Below are positions 29,986 through 41,639 of a DNA stretch of 64,000 bases, piece by piece. The stretch comes from Trachythela sp. YZ-2020. Taxonomy: Eukaryota; Cnidaria; Anthozoa; Malacalcyonacea; Clavulariidae. A model generated the notes under the pieces. That model ran no database searches. It was not told the DNA's origin and saw only the letters and a list, made by a program, of their open reading frames with translations. Made by a program: the position numbers and the translations under genes. Numbering within the stretch: position 1 is the first letter of the stretch; the number at the start of each line of letters is the position of its first letter. The stretch is from positions 5,349,501 to 5,413,500 of the forward strand of contig JADLSH010000393.1 in the NCBI GenBank assembly GCA_016169945.1. The letters are read 5' to 3'.

Positions 29986-31128
29986 AATAATAGTGAATCT
30001 TTCAGAACGTAGTGACCTATAAATGTTGTGATATATTACCCCAATTTTTATTACTATTAATACACTTAAATATTTACAACCCTTGAAATGTAGTTAACAT
30101 GGTCTATATTCTCCACAATGTTCTACTTCTAGTCACTTTATACCAAGTATATGTATTATGTGTTCAACACAGAAAAATATATCATGTTCTTACTGTGACG
30201 ATGTGATCATTTGCAAACTGAATTTGATTACCACTATTTCTTCGCCGTGCATGATGGAATGCCGTATGTGTTATTGGTAATCCAACTGGCCTGCAATACC
30301 TTAGTGTTTATTTCAACCATAACCTTGTCAGAATAATCCTGCGACAGAAAAATTAAGGATATATTATTTACACAATGTACCATATTACTATACATGATTC
30401 TAGATTCCCTTATATATATTTAAATAAATGAAATGTTCCTGAAATGCTCTTACAAAATAAAAAAGCAAAACACTTTGCACTGGGACAGCAGGGCTGCTGA
30501 CTTAGCATAATAATGTATAGTTTCCTCTTGAAAATTTCCAACTACCCTAGATAGTTGTTTTATCAAGTAAATTGCTTAAAATCATTCTTATAATTATCGT
30601 ATAATATTTAATAGTTGAACATCCTTGGCATGAATGAAACGATACAATATGTCTACAAACTGCGATCAGGCTTTTGTTATTGTTTACATCATTCCCAAAT
30701 GCACCAAGTTTGATCCTGGGAATCCCTGGTGTGATACTTTCAGTTGATGATGTCGTGATAACTTTTAATGTGCATCTGAAATCGGCCTGACAAATCGCAG
30801 CATGTATAAAAGAATGCTTATATAAATGTAGCCATTTTTCTATGACAAATATATTTGGTCGTGTGGATGAGACAGCGAATAATTGTTGTCTTTGCGCCTG
30901 GAACGTACTGCTTTGTGCTAAATACATGCCACATAAGAGTCATATACACGAGCAAACATTCACATAATATGACAATTTTACTTGGCGACATCTGGCCACA
31001 TAAAAACTGGTGCGCAATTTGTCAGCAAATGTATTTGCCACATAAAATCTGGGCAAATTCATTCTTCCATGTACGCGAGCAAATAGAAATTGTCGCAGAG
31101 CCCCATCGGCTATCGTGTGGATAGGGCT
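29986..31128. other. Non-coding region
   Basis: No conserved protein or repeat recognised. 30957-31066 contains two similar runs ('ctggccacataaaaactgg...caatttgtcagcaaatg' and 'tgccacataaaatctgggcaaattc'), a weak local duplication. Confidence 0.3.
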
Positions 31129-31468
31129 TTATGCACTAGTCAATTGAAACCCCGACTTCCGGGAGTATGCGGGGGAATTTTAAAAGTCTAGCACTCTAGC
31201 TTTCCATCTAGTCGTCTGATCAGTCATTTCTGATATAAAAACGTGCTGCTACACGGAGCTGTCAAAGAAAAAAATCGGGTTAACATGTGTCAGTTTAGCT
31301 CTACTATAAAGTTAAATCCCCGGTATTTTATCCCGGCCTTTGTATTAGTCTTAAAACCCCAGGTAGCTTGATGGCAATTAATGTTGGTTAAAACTCTGTA
31401 TTTCCACCGCAAAGTCCCGTTAAACCCCTGCATGGCCGAGGGTGGGGTTTGAATTGACTAGTGCATTA
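31129..31468. mobile_element. MITE family with TGCACTAGTCAATTGAAACCCC termini, copy A
   Basis: Starts atgcactagtcaattgaaac and ends with the complement (ttgaattgactagtgcat) at 31451-31468. The interior is GC-richer, with gggagtatgcgggg and cccctgcatggccgag. It is the same family as the interrupted copy at 44659-45190. Confidence 0.7.
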
Positions 31469-33840
31469 TTACTATACAGTGTTGAGCTTTTTTTTGTAAA
31501 ACGCGCTTAAAACTGTTCATTAAATAGTTTCGCATTTAGCATATACTGGACCAATTTTGATGAAACGAATATCAGAATGTTTCAAATGAAGAGCTCTCTC
31601 TATTCAACCAACTAACCTTTGAAGCCTTCCTGCTAATTTGAAATTATGAATATAGTCCCTACCCTTGATATAGTCGAAATATATTAACCAGAATTAAGTT
31701 GTCTTGTTTTTATCCATATCATGGATTTTCAAGATGCATCAGTTGATTCAACTTAAACGTACTTATTTGTTTTCAGTTGCTGGAGTTGCTGCTGCCTGCT
31801 ATGAAGGAAAAGAAAAGCAGTATGTGTCTTGTCAACAACGAGGACAAGCAACAAATGGCACAAAGAGTACTAATAATAAACTAACTAGTCAGTGAATAAA
31901 CACTGTATATATTTTGAACTATTGTTTAGTCTAGGGACGAATTTTCAGCACTTGATATAGACTCAATAAGTTTACAATATGCAATTTTCAGTTACTGAAG
32001 TGATTTTCAGCCATTGTTTTTTCTCAGTTCGGTATCAGTGTCAGACTGTTTTAAGTTTTACTTTTCAGTGTTTATTCAAAAGATTCCACTAGAGCATGTA
32101 TTTTCAATAGAAGTATTTTCAAAAGGTTGAAAATGGCTTCAATGGCAGAGATCGCTTTTTTTAAGATTAATCACAGTGCACAGTCGCACTGTTTAATATA
32201 GTTAAGAAATAAGTTTCTAGTATAGGCCCTTTACCTTGCGCAGGTAAAAATTTCGAGATGACATTTGTTGGACACCGGTTGAAGTTCCACAGGGTAGTAA
32301 CTAATAAATGGTAGAACCGTAGATACTACACCTGCCAGTTATATGTAGAGGTTCCTGGTAATTCTGCTAATATAACTATAAGTCGCACCAATAAATATCA
32401 TTGTGATCCATCGACGTGTAAAAGATTTAGTCAAAACAAAACAAAAAACTCGCCAGGGAGTGTTAGGGATGACGATGGGGTCAGGATCCAAAATACCCCT
32501 GCAAGATGAAGTACCTGCATATATTATGTCAATGTCACCTAGCAACAGAGCTAGCTCATGTATTAGTAATTTAGTATCATTGATATAAATTCAGTATAAA
32601 ATTCTGGTTAATCTGGAGGAAATTATTGTTTTGATGGCTTTGATGGCGTACTACAGGGGAGTTAGTCGATACTTGTTTTGGCTGCATGGTTGTATATTTT
32701 AGTTCAAAATCTATTCAGTAATATGCTCGCATGTTATACATGCCTGCTTGCTATAAGCAAAATGAAGATATCTCTGTCTTATTAGAAGCCAAAAGCGAAT
32801 GCAAGTTTGTTATGTTTGTCGAAATTATATATACTAGGCATTACCACACAAAGGAACGAGCAATTGACCCCGAGTCCCCAAACTTGTTAAACAAGTAAAG
32901 TATAATGAGAAAGTCAAAATCAATTAGTTGTATTATATATGTGGATGACGGCATGGAAAAATTAACTTTCAATATTTATATAATATAGGATTGCGTTTTA
33001 CAGGTCTGCATTTTGACAGGATAAAAAAAGTTTTATATTTGACAATAGTAAATGTGAAATGAATTCACTCTGAATAGACTGCATGACTTTGGATTAAAGG
33101 TGATTGCTTCATGCTGCATTTCCCACAACTATAATTTAAAGTTCACCCAATTTGCGATCATTTCCAGATAAAGCCCACATAAACTTACTTAGTAATTACT
33201 AAAAGGATTGTTATAATTGTGAATTGTTACTAGCACAGACACCTGGGGGACATGAGGTATTGCATCATTTTGTTTTAATTTTTACCTGAACTTATTATAT
33301 TAATTCTTATACTTTGGATGTACGTGAATCATTTTCGTGAGTTGCGGCTGCTGCAGGGATATAGCACTCGATCAAGACGATTTTAATACACCAAATACAA
33401 TTGGGAAATGTATAATCGTACATCCATGCAAACAAGTGATATCATGAAAGTTAATTAAATTATATTGAGTATTTTGTAAATTCAAATTAAATAGAATTAA
33501 TCTCAAATTCAATAAAATTTACAGGATTTAGAGATGGATGACAACGAAGGAGAAAGGAAGAAAGGAGAATTGTTATTCAAATAATGTATAACACGAAACT
33601 TCTTTTTCAATGAAATATTCAGCACCAAGAAACAGAAGCTGAAGAGCAACAGCCCGATGTCCTATCCTTTGTTACCGTTTTTGGTGATGGAGTTACCAAT
33701 ATTCAGATATACAACTAATAATAGTATAGATACATATATAATAATTGCTTTTTGAAACCAGCATACAAATGTCATAACTGTTCAAACGATTTGACATTGT
33801 ATAAACTATTCAGCTTCACAGGAAACTAGAAATATTCACT
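31469..33840. other. Long AT-rich region without supported genes
   Basis: Only short, unconvincing frames. One possible terminal exon follows an acceptor-like tttgttttcag at about 31777 (VAGVAAACYEGKEKQYVSCQ) and ends in a stop next to aataaac. It has no known match. The rest shows nothing I can support. Confidence 0.35.
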
Positions 33841-33900
33841 TTGCAGAGCGTTATTTGTGGCACGCTCTGCATGCTGTATATTACGGTGGCCCATAAGTAC

Positions 33901-34100
33901 AAACACGCATACAAATACAAATACACACATACAAATTCAAATACATGCATGCAAATTCAAATACACAAATACAAAACCAAATACACAAATACAAAACCAA
34001 ATACACGCATACAAAACTCAGTACACGGGTACAAAACTCAATACACGCATACAAAAGTCAGTACACGCGTACAAAACTCAATACACCCATACAAAACTCA
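33901..34100 (+). repeat. Ten exact-length 20-bp tandem repeats
   Basis: Ten consecutive units of 20 bp, consensus atacacgcatacaaaactca, with the last five the most alike. Because 20 is not a multiple of 3, and no unit contains a stop on the + strand, all three + frames are open across the array. They give overlapping Tyr/Lys/Thr-rich frames that are probably not genes. Confidence 0.85.
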
Positions 34101-34217
34101 AACGTTAGAATAGTTGAAAAACCAGCAATTTATATCACCTTCCCATTGGTAACGAACAAAACGGTACATGTCAAGGAAAGTATAGCTGTATATTTCGTTC
34201 TATCACTGCTTTTATGA

Positions 34218-35196
34218 ATGGAGGATATTATCAGAGACTATTTTAATAAAAACTACACGTATAAAACCATTTTACGGTTGTTAGAAAAATACCATGCAAT
34301 TAAAATATCGAGAAGCACTTTATTGAACAAGCTTAAGGAGTATGGCCTGCAACGACGAGGAAATACGATTGACAGAGACCACATAAGAAGATGTATTCTT
34401 GTAAAATGTTGGGCTACATAGCCATGTGGAGAAGATTGCAATCAAAACATGGCTTGCAAATTGTTCGGTAGTTCAAATCACTCTTCGAGAAGTGGACCCA
34501 GAAGGATCGAGATTAAGGCGGGCTAACCGTCTTCATAGAGGAAGTTATGCTGACGGATACGATAAACTTAAGCCATATGGTTTTCCAATCCATTGCTGTA
34601 TAGACGGATTTAGTAGGAAGATAATGTGGCTTAACATTGTACGGTCAAATAACGATCCTCAAGTGGTAGGTAGGCTTTTTTATAACTGCGTAACTAATTT
34701 CCAATTCTGTCCAACAATTCTAAGAACAGACTTGGGAACACAGAATTATGGCGTCGGCTCAATGTCAATGCACATCGATATGGGTCATCGGACAGCAATC
34801 AGCGAATCAAGGCATGGTGGGCTATGCTCCGTCGATCATGGTCCTCCTGGTGGATAAATTTCTTTAAAAACTTGATAGCCAGTCCTAAAAATGGGACTCG
34901 AAGAAATGAAGGACTCGTGGAACTGTCATTATGTACGCAAATCCTGGTATTATACTCGAGCGGGAATCCCTTATCAGCTTTATCTTCTACCAGAAATAGT
35001 TGGAGCAGAAGATTTCAAGAAAGAGTATGATGGCCGCGATCCCATCGAGATTGAGGATTCCGTTAATGTATCAACAGAAAATTATTCGACATACCAGGAG
35101 TACCTTTCGTATAGTGCAGGTGTGTTAGGAATAGGACAGATGCAAACCTGGAGGGATGCTTTAGCGGCATACGAAAGACTACTAGAAGCAGCTTAA
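34218..35196 (+). pseudogene. DDE integrase-like gene (rve-fold), frameshifted
   Basis: The N-terminal HTH part (IIRDYFNKNYTYKTILRLLE, LLNKLKEYGLQRRGN) is followed by the core: LREVDPEGSRLRRANRLHRG, SYADGYDKLKPYGFPIHCCI, DGFSRKIMWLNIVRSN (catalytic Asp region), TILRTDLGTQN (second Asp) and NQRIKAWWAMLRR (third acidic position usually in this helix). The C-terminal part is GIPYQLYLLPEIVGAEDFKK. This type belongs to the animal 'integrase core domain' proteins, which are likely transposon-derived. Shifts near 34421, about 34800 and about 34890 destroy the frame, and a short region after the HTH appears deleted. No LTRs were found beside it. Confidence 0.7.
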
Positions 35197-35329
35197 ACAC
35201 TGATACAAACAAGCCCAACAAGTATATTTACAACTAGGATAACATATATATGTATCTTTTTAAACTAAATATCTCTAAAGTAGTTAAATTGTTTTCTACT
35301 ATGTGATATGGTACTATAAACAATGTCAA

Positions 35330-37080
35330 ATACCAATCCTAATGGTCTGCCAACAGCAAACTGAGTAGTAATTGGTTTTATTGGAGTCCATGTTGACTCG
35401 ATACCTTGAACATAAAGATTTCTATTTTCATGTCTGGTTTTCTCACCAACATCTGAGTGGTCAAACTGTACCCATATTATACCAGACGGTTTATCTCTTT
35501 GATTTAATTGTATCTATTGTATTTTGACAAAATTTTATCACGACGTTGAGCAGAGTTGGCTCCTATGACACTGTCCACTGCTTTAATGGAAAACTTTTCC
35601 CCAGTTGCTGCATTATGGACCTTTTCATTTAATTCACTTACCTTATTTGTATGTACAAATGAGGCACATCCATTGGCTCCTGTATGCTATTCTCTTCTAT
35701 TAACCTTTTTTTGAGTTTCCAAATAACATCCATGGCATGCTTGCCTTCCCTAAGTCTGTTCTAGTTCACGAGATGGTTTGACATATGACTTACCACAGGA
35801 GCCATACCATGTAGCCCAATCAGCTAGTGACAAATGTTCAAGTTTTCCTGGTCGTTTTGCGTAACGCTGTATTAACCCAGATGCATAAACCTCATCAGAA
35901 TCATCTTCCATATCTTTGATTTGTTTCATTGGTTTAGGTAATTAAAGTCTATCCTCAGCGGGTGCAGTATTTACAAACACTACTTGCCGAGAAGATTTGC
36001 TCATTGGAAGTTGTCGTACTATGTAGCCTGCTTCTTGTGCACTTATTTCAACATTGTTTAACAACGCCATGCACTGAGACATGCAGCATTATAATTATTA
36101 AGCCTTAATTCATTTGGTTTTCTTTTTAAGAATATAGTTGGTGCTTTCAGGCTGGATCGAACAGCTAGCAAATAATTTTGTTCAGTCAGTTTAAGATTAA
36201 CCAACAACTGGTCAAATGTAATGTCCTCACCCTCTTTCATATCATTCAGATGGTTCTTTACAAACTTCCAAGTAGCTTTATGTTGTTCAAGTTCATTATC
36301 ATCCATATCAGTACCTAATGGATATTGAATTTTGGTTGACTGCACAGGTGGTAATTAAGATGACATACACTTTTGGATTTCTTTCGACAAGTGTTAGAAT
36401 GACGGTGAACCTGCCTGTTTACAAGTGTAAGTAACTCTTGATTTTCAATTGGCTTTTCACATATTATTTTATCAATAAACGAAACAACATCACAATAAAA
36501 ATCTACACCAAATGTAGGAGCATTTTGTAGCCATATTAACATGAATATGAGATGATCCTCTTTGTTGATATTCAACTCGGTAAAACCAGTCAGCAACCTT
36601 TCCTAGAGGTGCGGTTGTACTTAAAATAAAGTTTGGCAGAAACTTGTGAACCCCTCACAGCTCTTAGAAATTTAAATCCTTGATCATGGTGAATCATGCC
36701 ATCTATCGCACCTGGTTGTTTCAGTTGACCAGCAGTAATTGTGCCACTATTTCGTTGACATTTTCTTAATGCAACTTGTGATTGCCCAAGCAAAATCTTC
36801 ATTTGCAATTTCTTAGTTTTAAAGAAATATTTTCCACACACATTGCAGCTCTTCGGTCAGACCGTCTTCATTCAGATTTGCAAATTTCACTATAATGGAC
36901 ATCAGTTAGTCTAGTTGCATTGTCAGGCCGTTTCTGTCCAAGAATTATACCAGGATATGCTAATTCCTCTGAATCTCTATCTCTAAATAAGCTGATAGGC
37001 CTATTGCCCTCACCAGCTGCAACATTTAGAATCTGTTGACGTTCATTAGCAGTCACAAAATCAGGAGATGTTAACATAGA
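35330..37080 (-). pseudogene. Helitron-like Rep/PIF1 helicase gene, decayed
   Basis: Read on the minus strand from about 37080: [96 protein letters not shown] (36345-36070), then after a deletion VEISAQEAGYIVRQLPMSKS, QRYAKRPGKLEHLSLADWAT. At about 35640-35350 there is a helicase C-terminal part (IIWVQFDHSDVG, PIKPITTQFAVGR). This order (Helitron-like N domain, then PIF1 helicase) is that of rolling-circle Helitrons. The Rep active centre and the P-loop are missing. Many stops and shifts are present. Confidence 0.7.
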
Positions 37081-38095
37081 CTGATAAATCTTGTAAATGC
37101 ATTGAGAAACGCGTCCGTATCCAGCTTCCACACCATCTCCAAGTGCACTGCTCGAACCGACAGGCAAGTGAACACGCACAAGTACCGCTTAAGTCTCTGT
37201 CGTCCTCGTCCTTGAACCGTTATAAAAGGGCCCGCATAATCAACGCCGCATTGGTCGAACGCTCGATATGTAAAACCCAACCTCACTTTCGGAAGAGGTG
37301 CCATAACTTGGCTGGCTGGTTCCGCCGACGTTTACACCCGTTACATTGCTTCTCCCATTCGCGAATCTCTTCCCTACCCGCGCTGATCCAGTATCTCTGA
37401 GATATCTGACTGAATATGAAATTCACTCCACCTGCATGGTTGGCTCGCTCTTGATGATCTTTCACAACCAATTTCGTAACCCAATTACCTCTCAGGAGAA
37501 TGATCGGAAATCTTGCATCATAGGGTAATTGTTCAGCGAATTCTAGACGACTATGTGAACGTAATAGACCATCTTCATCAATTCTGGGGTTTAACTTGGC
37601 AAGCTGACTTGTCGATGACACTGGTTTTCCGGCTTTTACTAATCGGTAATCTTCGGGCAACGCTTGACGTTGGGCATTGCGAATAATATCGACTTCAGCT
37701 TCCTTTAACTCGTCCACCGTAAGCTCTCGTCCGCCGTGTCCTTCTTTCGGGTTACACATGTTGAACATCACTCGTTTCACACGCGCTAGAATTCGCACCA
37801 ATCTAGACCAGTCCGAGAAACGTTCAGGCTTCAGTCTCCATTCGGCTATCACTGGCTCTTTTTCGCAATCGGAAACGTTGAAAACTTTAGTCGCGAGTGA
37901 CGTGCTGACTTTTTCGGGGGCTTCTGTTCTGGCAAACTGCGAGGCTGATTTTCTAGCTTCATCTTTGGCCAATCCTCGCTACTCTTCTTTAACCATTCGG
38001 GACCTTCCCACCATGTCATATCTTCAGCTAGTTGCGCTGGACTTGCACCTCGAGTGCAGGCGTCAGCTGGGTTCTCGCCGGTTGACATGTGTTGC
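37080..38095 (-). pseudogene. BEL/Pao retrotransposon: RNase H end and integrase (truncated)
   Basis: From 38090 downward on the minus strand: STGENPADACTRGASPAQL and WWEGPEWL (end of the RNase H region), VMFNMCNPKEG, RHEE-type linker, then the integrase zinc-binding segment ([27 protein letters not shown]). The start of the catalytic core follows ([14 protein letters not shown], first Asp; [12 protein letters not shown]). The core stops at [10 protein letters not shown] (about 37080), where Helitron sequence takes over. At least one frameshift lies near 37290 and another near 37960. Integrase would insert the cDNA. This copy is dead. Confidence 0.75.
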
Positions 38096-38152
38096 CACTG
38101 GGACGGACTGGTGTTATTTTGAATCTCACCGACACCATTTGCGACAAACGAC

Positions 38153-38545
38153 CTAAAATCTCTTCCTCGTCTTTTGGGTTTCCTCTTGTAAACTGTCCGA
38201 TTCTTTCATTATTTCTGACTGTAACTGAGAATTGTTCATTTTTAAAGCTAACATACTCATATCATCCATCACTGCCTGTGCTTCCTCTAAAACTTCCCAT
38301 ATTTCCTCGATGCAACTCTCAATTTCCTCTTTTTCAGCTTTTGTCTTAAATAACTTCTGTAAACAGTGCTTTAACTTGGTCAATCTAGTCTTTCGGGTTC
38401 TTTTCTCCTTTCTCAATTTCACTAACCTTTCTCCATACTGTACAGTCACGTTTCCTTGCTCACCTTCCTTCGATTCTCCGGTTTTCACAACGCTTTCCAT
38501 CATATTTCCCTCCGTAGACAGCTCGGTTACCTCATCGTCCGACAT
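38153..38545 (-). CDS. BEL/Pao gag N-terminal fragment
   Basis: Starts with ATG at 38543-38545 (MSDDEVTELSTEGN), about 60 bp inside the primer binding site, and encodes a Lys/Glu-rich helical protein (LRKEKRTRKTRLTKLKHCLQ, KEEIESCIEEIWEVLEEAQA) as in the first part of Pao-type gag. It stops at about 38153, where the sequence jumps directly to the RNase H/integrase part. The rest of gag, the protease and the RT are deleted. Confidence 0.6.
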   Translation of the reverse strand: MSDDEVTELSTEGNMMESVVKTGESKEGEQGNVTVQYGERLVKLRKEKRTRKTRLTKLKHCLQKLFKTKAEKEEIESCIEEIWEVLEEAQAVMDDMSMLALKMNNSQLQSEIMKESDSLQEETQKTRKRF

Positions 38546-38604
38546 ATTTGTTCACATTTTTTTGGCCGAAATATGCCAAAATATCACTCAAATTCGATAC
38601 ATGG

Positions 38605-38621
38605 TCCTGGCAGGATCGCCA
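38605..38621 (-). promoter_or_regulatory. BEL/Pao primer binding site
   Basis: TGGCGATCCTGCCAGGA on the minus strand, two bases after the LTR end (ACAACA). It is the place and form of a tRNA 3'-end complement used to prime minus-strand synthesis. Confidence 0.65.
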
Positions 38622-38623
38622 AA

Positions 38624-38930
38624 TGTTGTGTCGACGCTTGCTCGGCACTTAACAACTCTTCACAATACTCAAAACACGCGATAAACTTTAAACTTTTAAT
38701 AAAAAATGTAAATCAATCTCAAAGTCAAAATCGTTTAACAACAACAAAACCTCTCGACCCAGTCTGTTTACTCGGTTCAGTGTTTCCACTATAGGTCCTA
38801 AACTTCAAGTGCTTCCACTTTACATCTAATTCTATATTTAAACAACTAATATGAAGTCTCCTCGTTAACAATAAAAATTGACAAAGTTACGGCGAAATTT
38901 GAATGTAGCGTACGGGTCAAACCGGATGTC
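38624..38930 (-). repeat. BEL/Pao 5' LTR (outer edge approximate)
   Basis: Minus-strand region before the primer site. The inner end is CACAACA at 38624. The outer end is probably near 38930 (after tgacccgtacgctac), where the block shared with 27253-27310 stops. No second LTR exists in the window because the element is truncated at 37080. Confidence 0.5.
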
Positions 38931-40186
38931 AAAACTAGCCCACCTACAGTATCTTTGTGCGTATGTATATATAACTATGATGTATGATGCATTCTATATA
39001 CTTTCTAGTTTTGCTTAGCTTTTATTGTAGTAGTATGTGTACAACCGTACTCTCGAAACTTTATATGCACGATGAAATAACAAATAAATAAATAAAATTT
39101 GAAATAATCGAAGTTGAGTTGACATCACTCATCGCGAATTTAGAATTACGAATGATGAAATATTACAAGCTTTTCATTGACAAGTGTACTTGTTGAAAAA
39201 CTGGCATGCTAGCTTTTCAAAAGCTTGTCACATTTCATCAATTTTCAAGGGCAAATAAAAATAGTAAAGGTAAAAATAATTGCCAAATAAAAATTGCTCG
39301 TGTAAATATACGTAATATGCAAATATCAACACAACACAACATGGATGCACAACAATTACGTACGCACTATACTATAAACGATGTAATATAGCTTTTAAAA
39401 CTTTGCACTATCCTTGGATCACTAGTTATATTTAACAGTCTTTTTTGAACATCAGGATTATTTTCCTTCAGTGTTATATGCTTATACCATAATTGGTCGC
39501 AACAAGTGCAAATATAGAGAGGACCTTGTGAGACAATATCATGAAATTTTGGATATTAAACTTCGCAGTGGCTCAATCTAAGAACGTTTTCGCCTCATAT
39601 ATTCCTTCATGTACTGTTTTTTATTTTGCTTCCCCTCAGGCTTCTGTATTGAGGGCTGGGAACTCTCACTACCCGCTTTTGTTTCACATATTCCTTCATG
39701 TACTGACATTTTGCTTTGACTCAGGCCTCTGTGTTTTACTAGCTCATTTTCTTTTCATGTATTCTTTGTGTATTCTTTCGTGTACTGGGGTTTAATTTGC
39801 CTAGCCTGAGAGCTATGTGTTGAATGTTCAGGACTCAGAGTCTTTTTTCCTGTTACTAATAGTTTCATTAATACTTATTTCAACAATTCTACTTGCATCT
39901 AATTCTTGAGGAGAATTGAATGCATTATGACCAAAGCGCAACATTGAAAAACATGGCAATGTTTATACATAATGATACTCATCTATATGACCCAAATAAA
40001 CATGAGTTAGTTACTGTGTTGATGATACTGGTTGTATTATACTGTATTCACTAAACCCTTCATGTGTCTCTGCAATAATAATTTTTAACCTAAGCTGGTC
40101 AGCTGCATCTTGTATAATCATAGCATCACCCCATGTCCCTTGCATAGACATATTATTAGGTACTCCAACCAAGAGTTTCCATATTA
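38931..40186. other. Non-coding region with short internal duplications
   Basis: 39598-39790 contains three similar runs of 'atattccttcatgtactg', 75-120 bp apart. No protein or RNA recognised elsewhere. Confidence 0.35.
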
Positions 40187-41580
40187 GTGCCTAAGAGAAA
40201 GACCAAACAAGATACGGATTTTCAGAACAAAGCAAAGCGTATATTGTACACTTACTTTGTTGATGAGAACGGTAGTGATCAAAGACGATTATTTCGTGCC
40301 TCCAAGAAGCTGCTAGGATATAGTAATACTTTATCATTCCCGGATTATGAGGATAAGACTTTACTGGTAAATGATATTGGGAGATTCTTTGCATTGAAAA
40401 TATCTAGGATTTGTGACCAGATAGATTCCAGTTTATAAGAGTGTAATCCCTGAAGACCACCATGTTGATGATACATGTGTACTCTCTGAGTTTCAGCCTC
40501 TATCCCATGATGATATTAGAGCGATTATACAGAAATCATCTAAAAAATCCTGTGGTCTCGATCCAATGCCAAACGAAGCTTGTTGTACAATCTCTTGAAC
40601 AGTTGCTACCAGTTATTGCTAAAATGGTTAATTCATCTTTACTGTCTGGTCACTTTCCTAACATTTGGAAAGAGGCACTAGTTGATCCATGCTACAAAAA
40701 GCTGGTATAAACGATTTTAATAACCTCCGTCCAGTTTGTAATCTACAGTATGTATCAAAGCTGACAGAGCGTGCGGTGTTTGATCAACTATATGCTCAGC
40801 ACATTGTCTTAGTTGTACTACTTGATCTCAGTGCTGCTTTTGACATGGTAGATCACTCTGTTTTGCTGTTGCGTATCAGCACAAGTTATGGGATAAGGGG
40901 AACTGTGTTACAGTGGTTCAACTCTTATTTATCTGAACGTTCTCAGCGTGCTTCGTTGGATGGTAACTGTTCACAAGCTTTCCCATTGAAACAATGTGTT
41001 CCTCAAGCTCATGTCTTGGTTCCTTATTGTTCACACTATATGCTAGCAAATTGTTTGAAATTGTTAAGAAACACTTGCCTGAAGTTCATGCGTACGCAGA
41101 CGACACAGCCCTCTACCGTTTAAACCGGATACTGATGAAAGCGTTGAGAATGCTTTTGCCGCTGTTGAACTTTGTGTGCGTGACATAAGAGCTTGGATGT
41201 TGTGTGACAAACTTAAGATTAATGATGGGAAAACGGATTTCATCCTGATTGGTACGAGGCAACAGCTTTCAAAAGTACATGTGAGCTCTCCTGCTTTATG
41301 TATACTTCATTGGTTGCCAGTGAAGTTTAAAACAATTCATGGACTCGCTCCGTCTTATTTAAGAGAGCTTATTAGTCTTAAGGAATTTAGAGGATATAAT
41401 CTTAGATCGAATAACAAAGGACTGTGCTTACAACCACCGAGAATTAGAACAAAAAAGACATTGGGGATTGTGCCTTTGTTGGCAGCAGCACCTAAAATCT
41501 GGAATGAACTCCCGTATGATGTGCGAAATGAAGGAAGCTCAAAATTTAGAAGTTTGCTGAAGACACTATTTTAGATTAGC
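40187..41580 (+). pseudogene. CR1/L2-type RT pseudogene
   Basis: Pre-RT: YFVDENGSDQRRLFRASKKL. RT blocks: LLPVIAKMVNSSLLSGHFPN, LRPVCNLQYVSKLTERA, VVLLDLSAAFDMVDHSVLL (first Asp), YGIRGTVLQWFNSYLSERSQ, then after shifts SCLGSLLFTLYASKLF, VHAYADDTALY (catalytic DD), WMLCDKLKINDGKTDFILIG. A deletion follows, and the C-terminal tail FKTIHGLAPSYLRELI and NELPYDVRN. At least five breaks. No endonuclease part was seen upstream. Confidence 0.75.
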
Positions 41581-41639
41581 TTTTTATTAGTAATTAAAAT
41601 TATATACTTTTAACATTTTAACTATATATTTACTATTGT

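Noticed and set aside
33841..34217. Three overlapping plus-strand ORFs of 83-90 codons
   Set aside because: Created by the 20-bp stop-free repeat; no independent evidence for translation.
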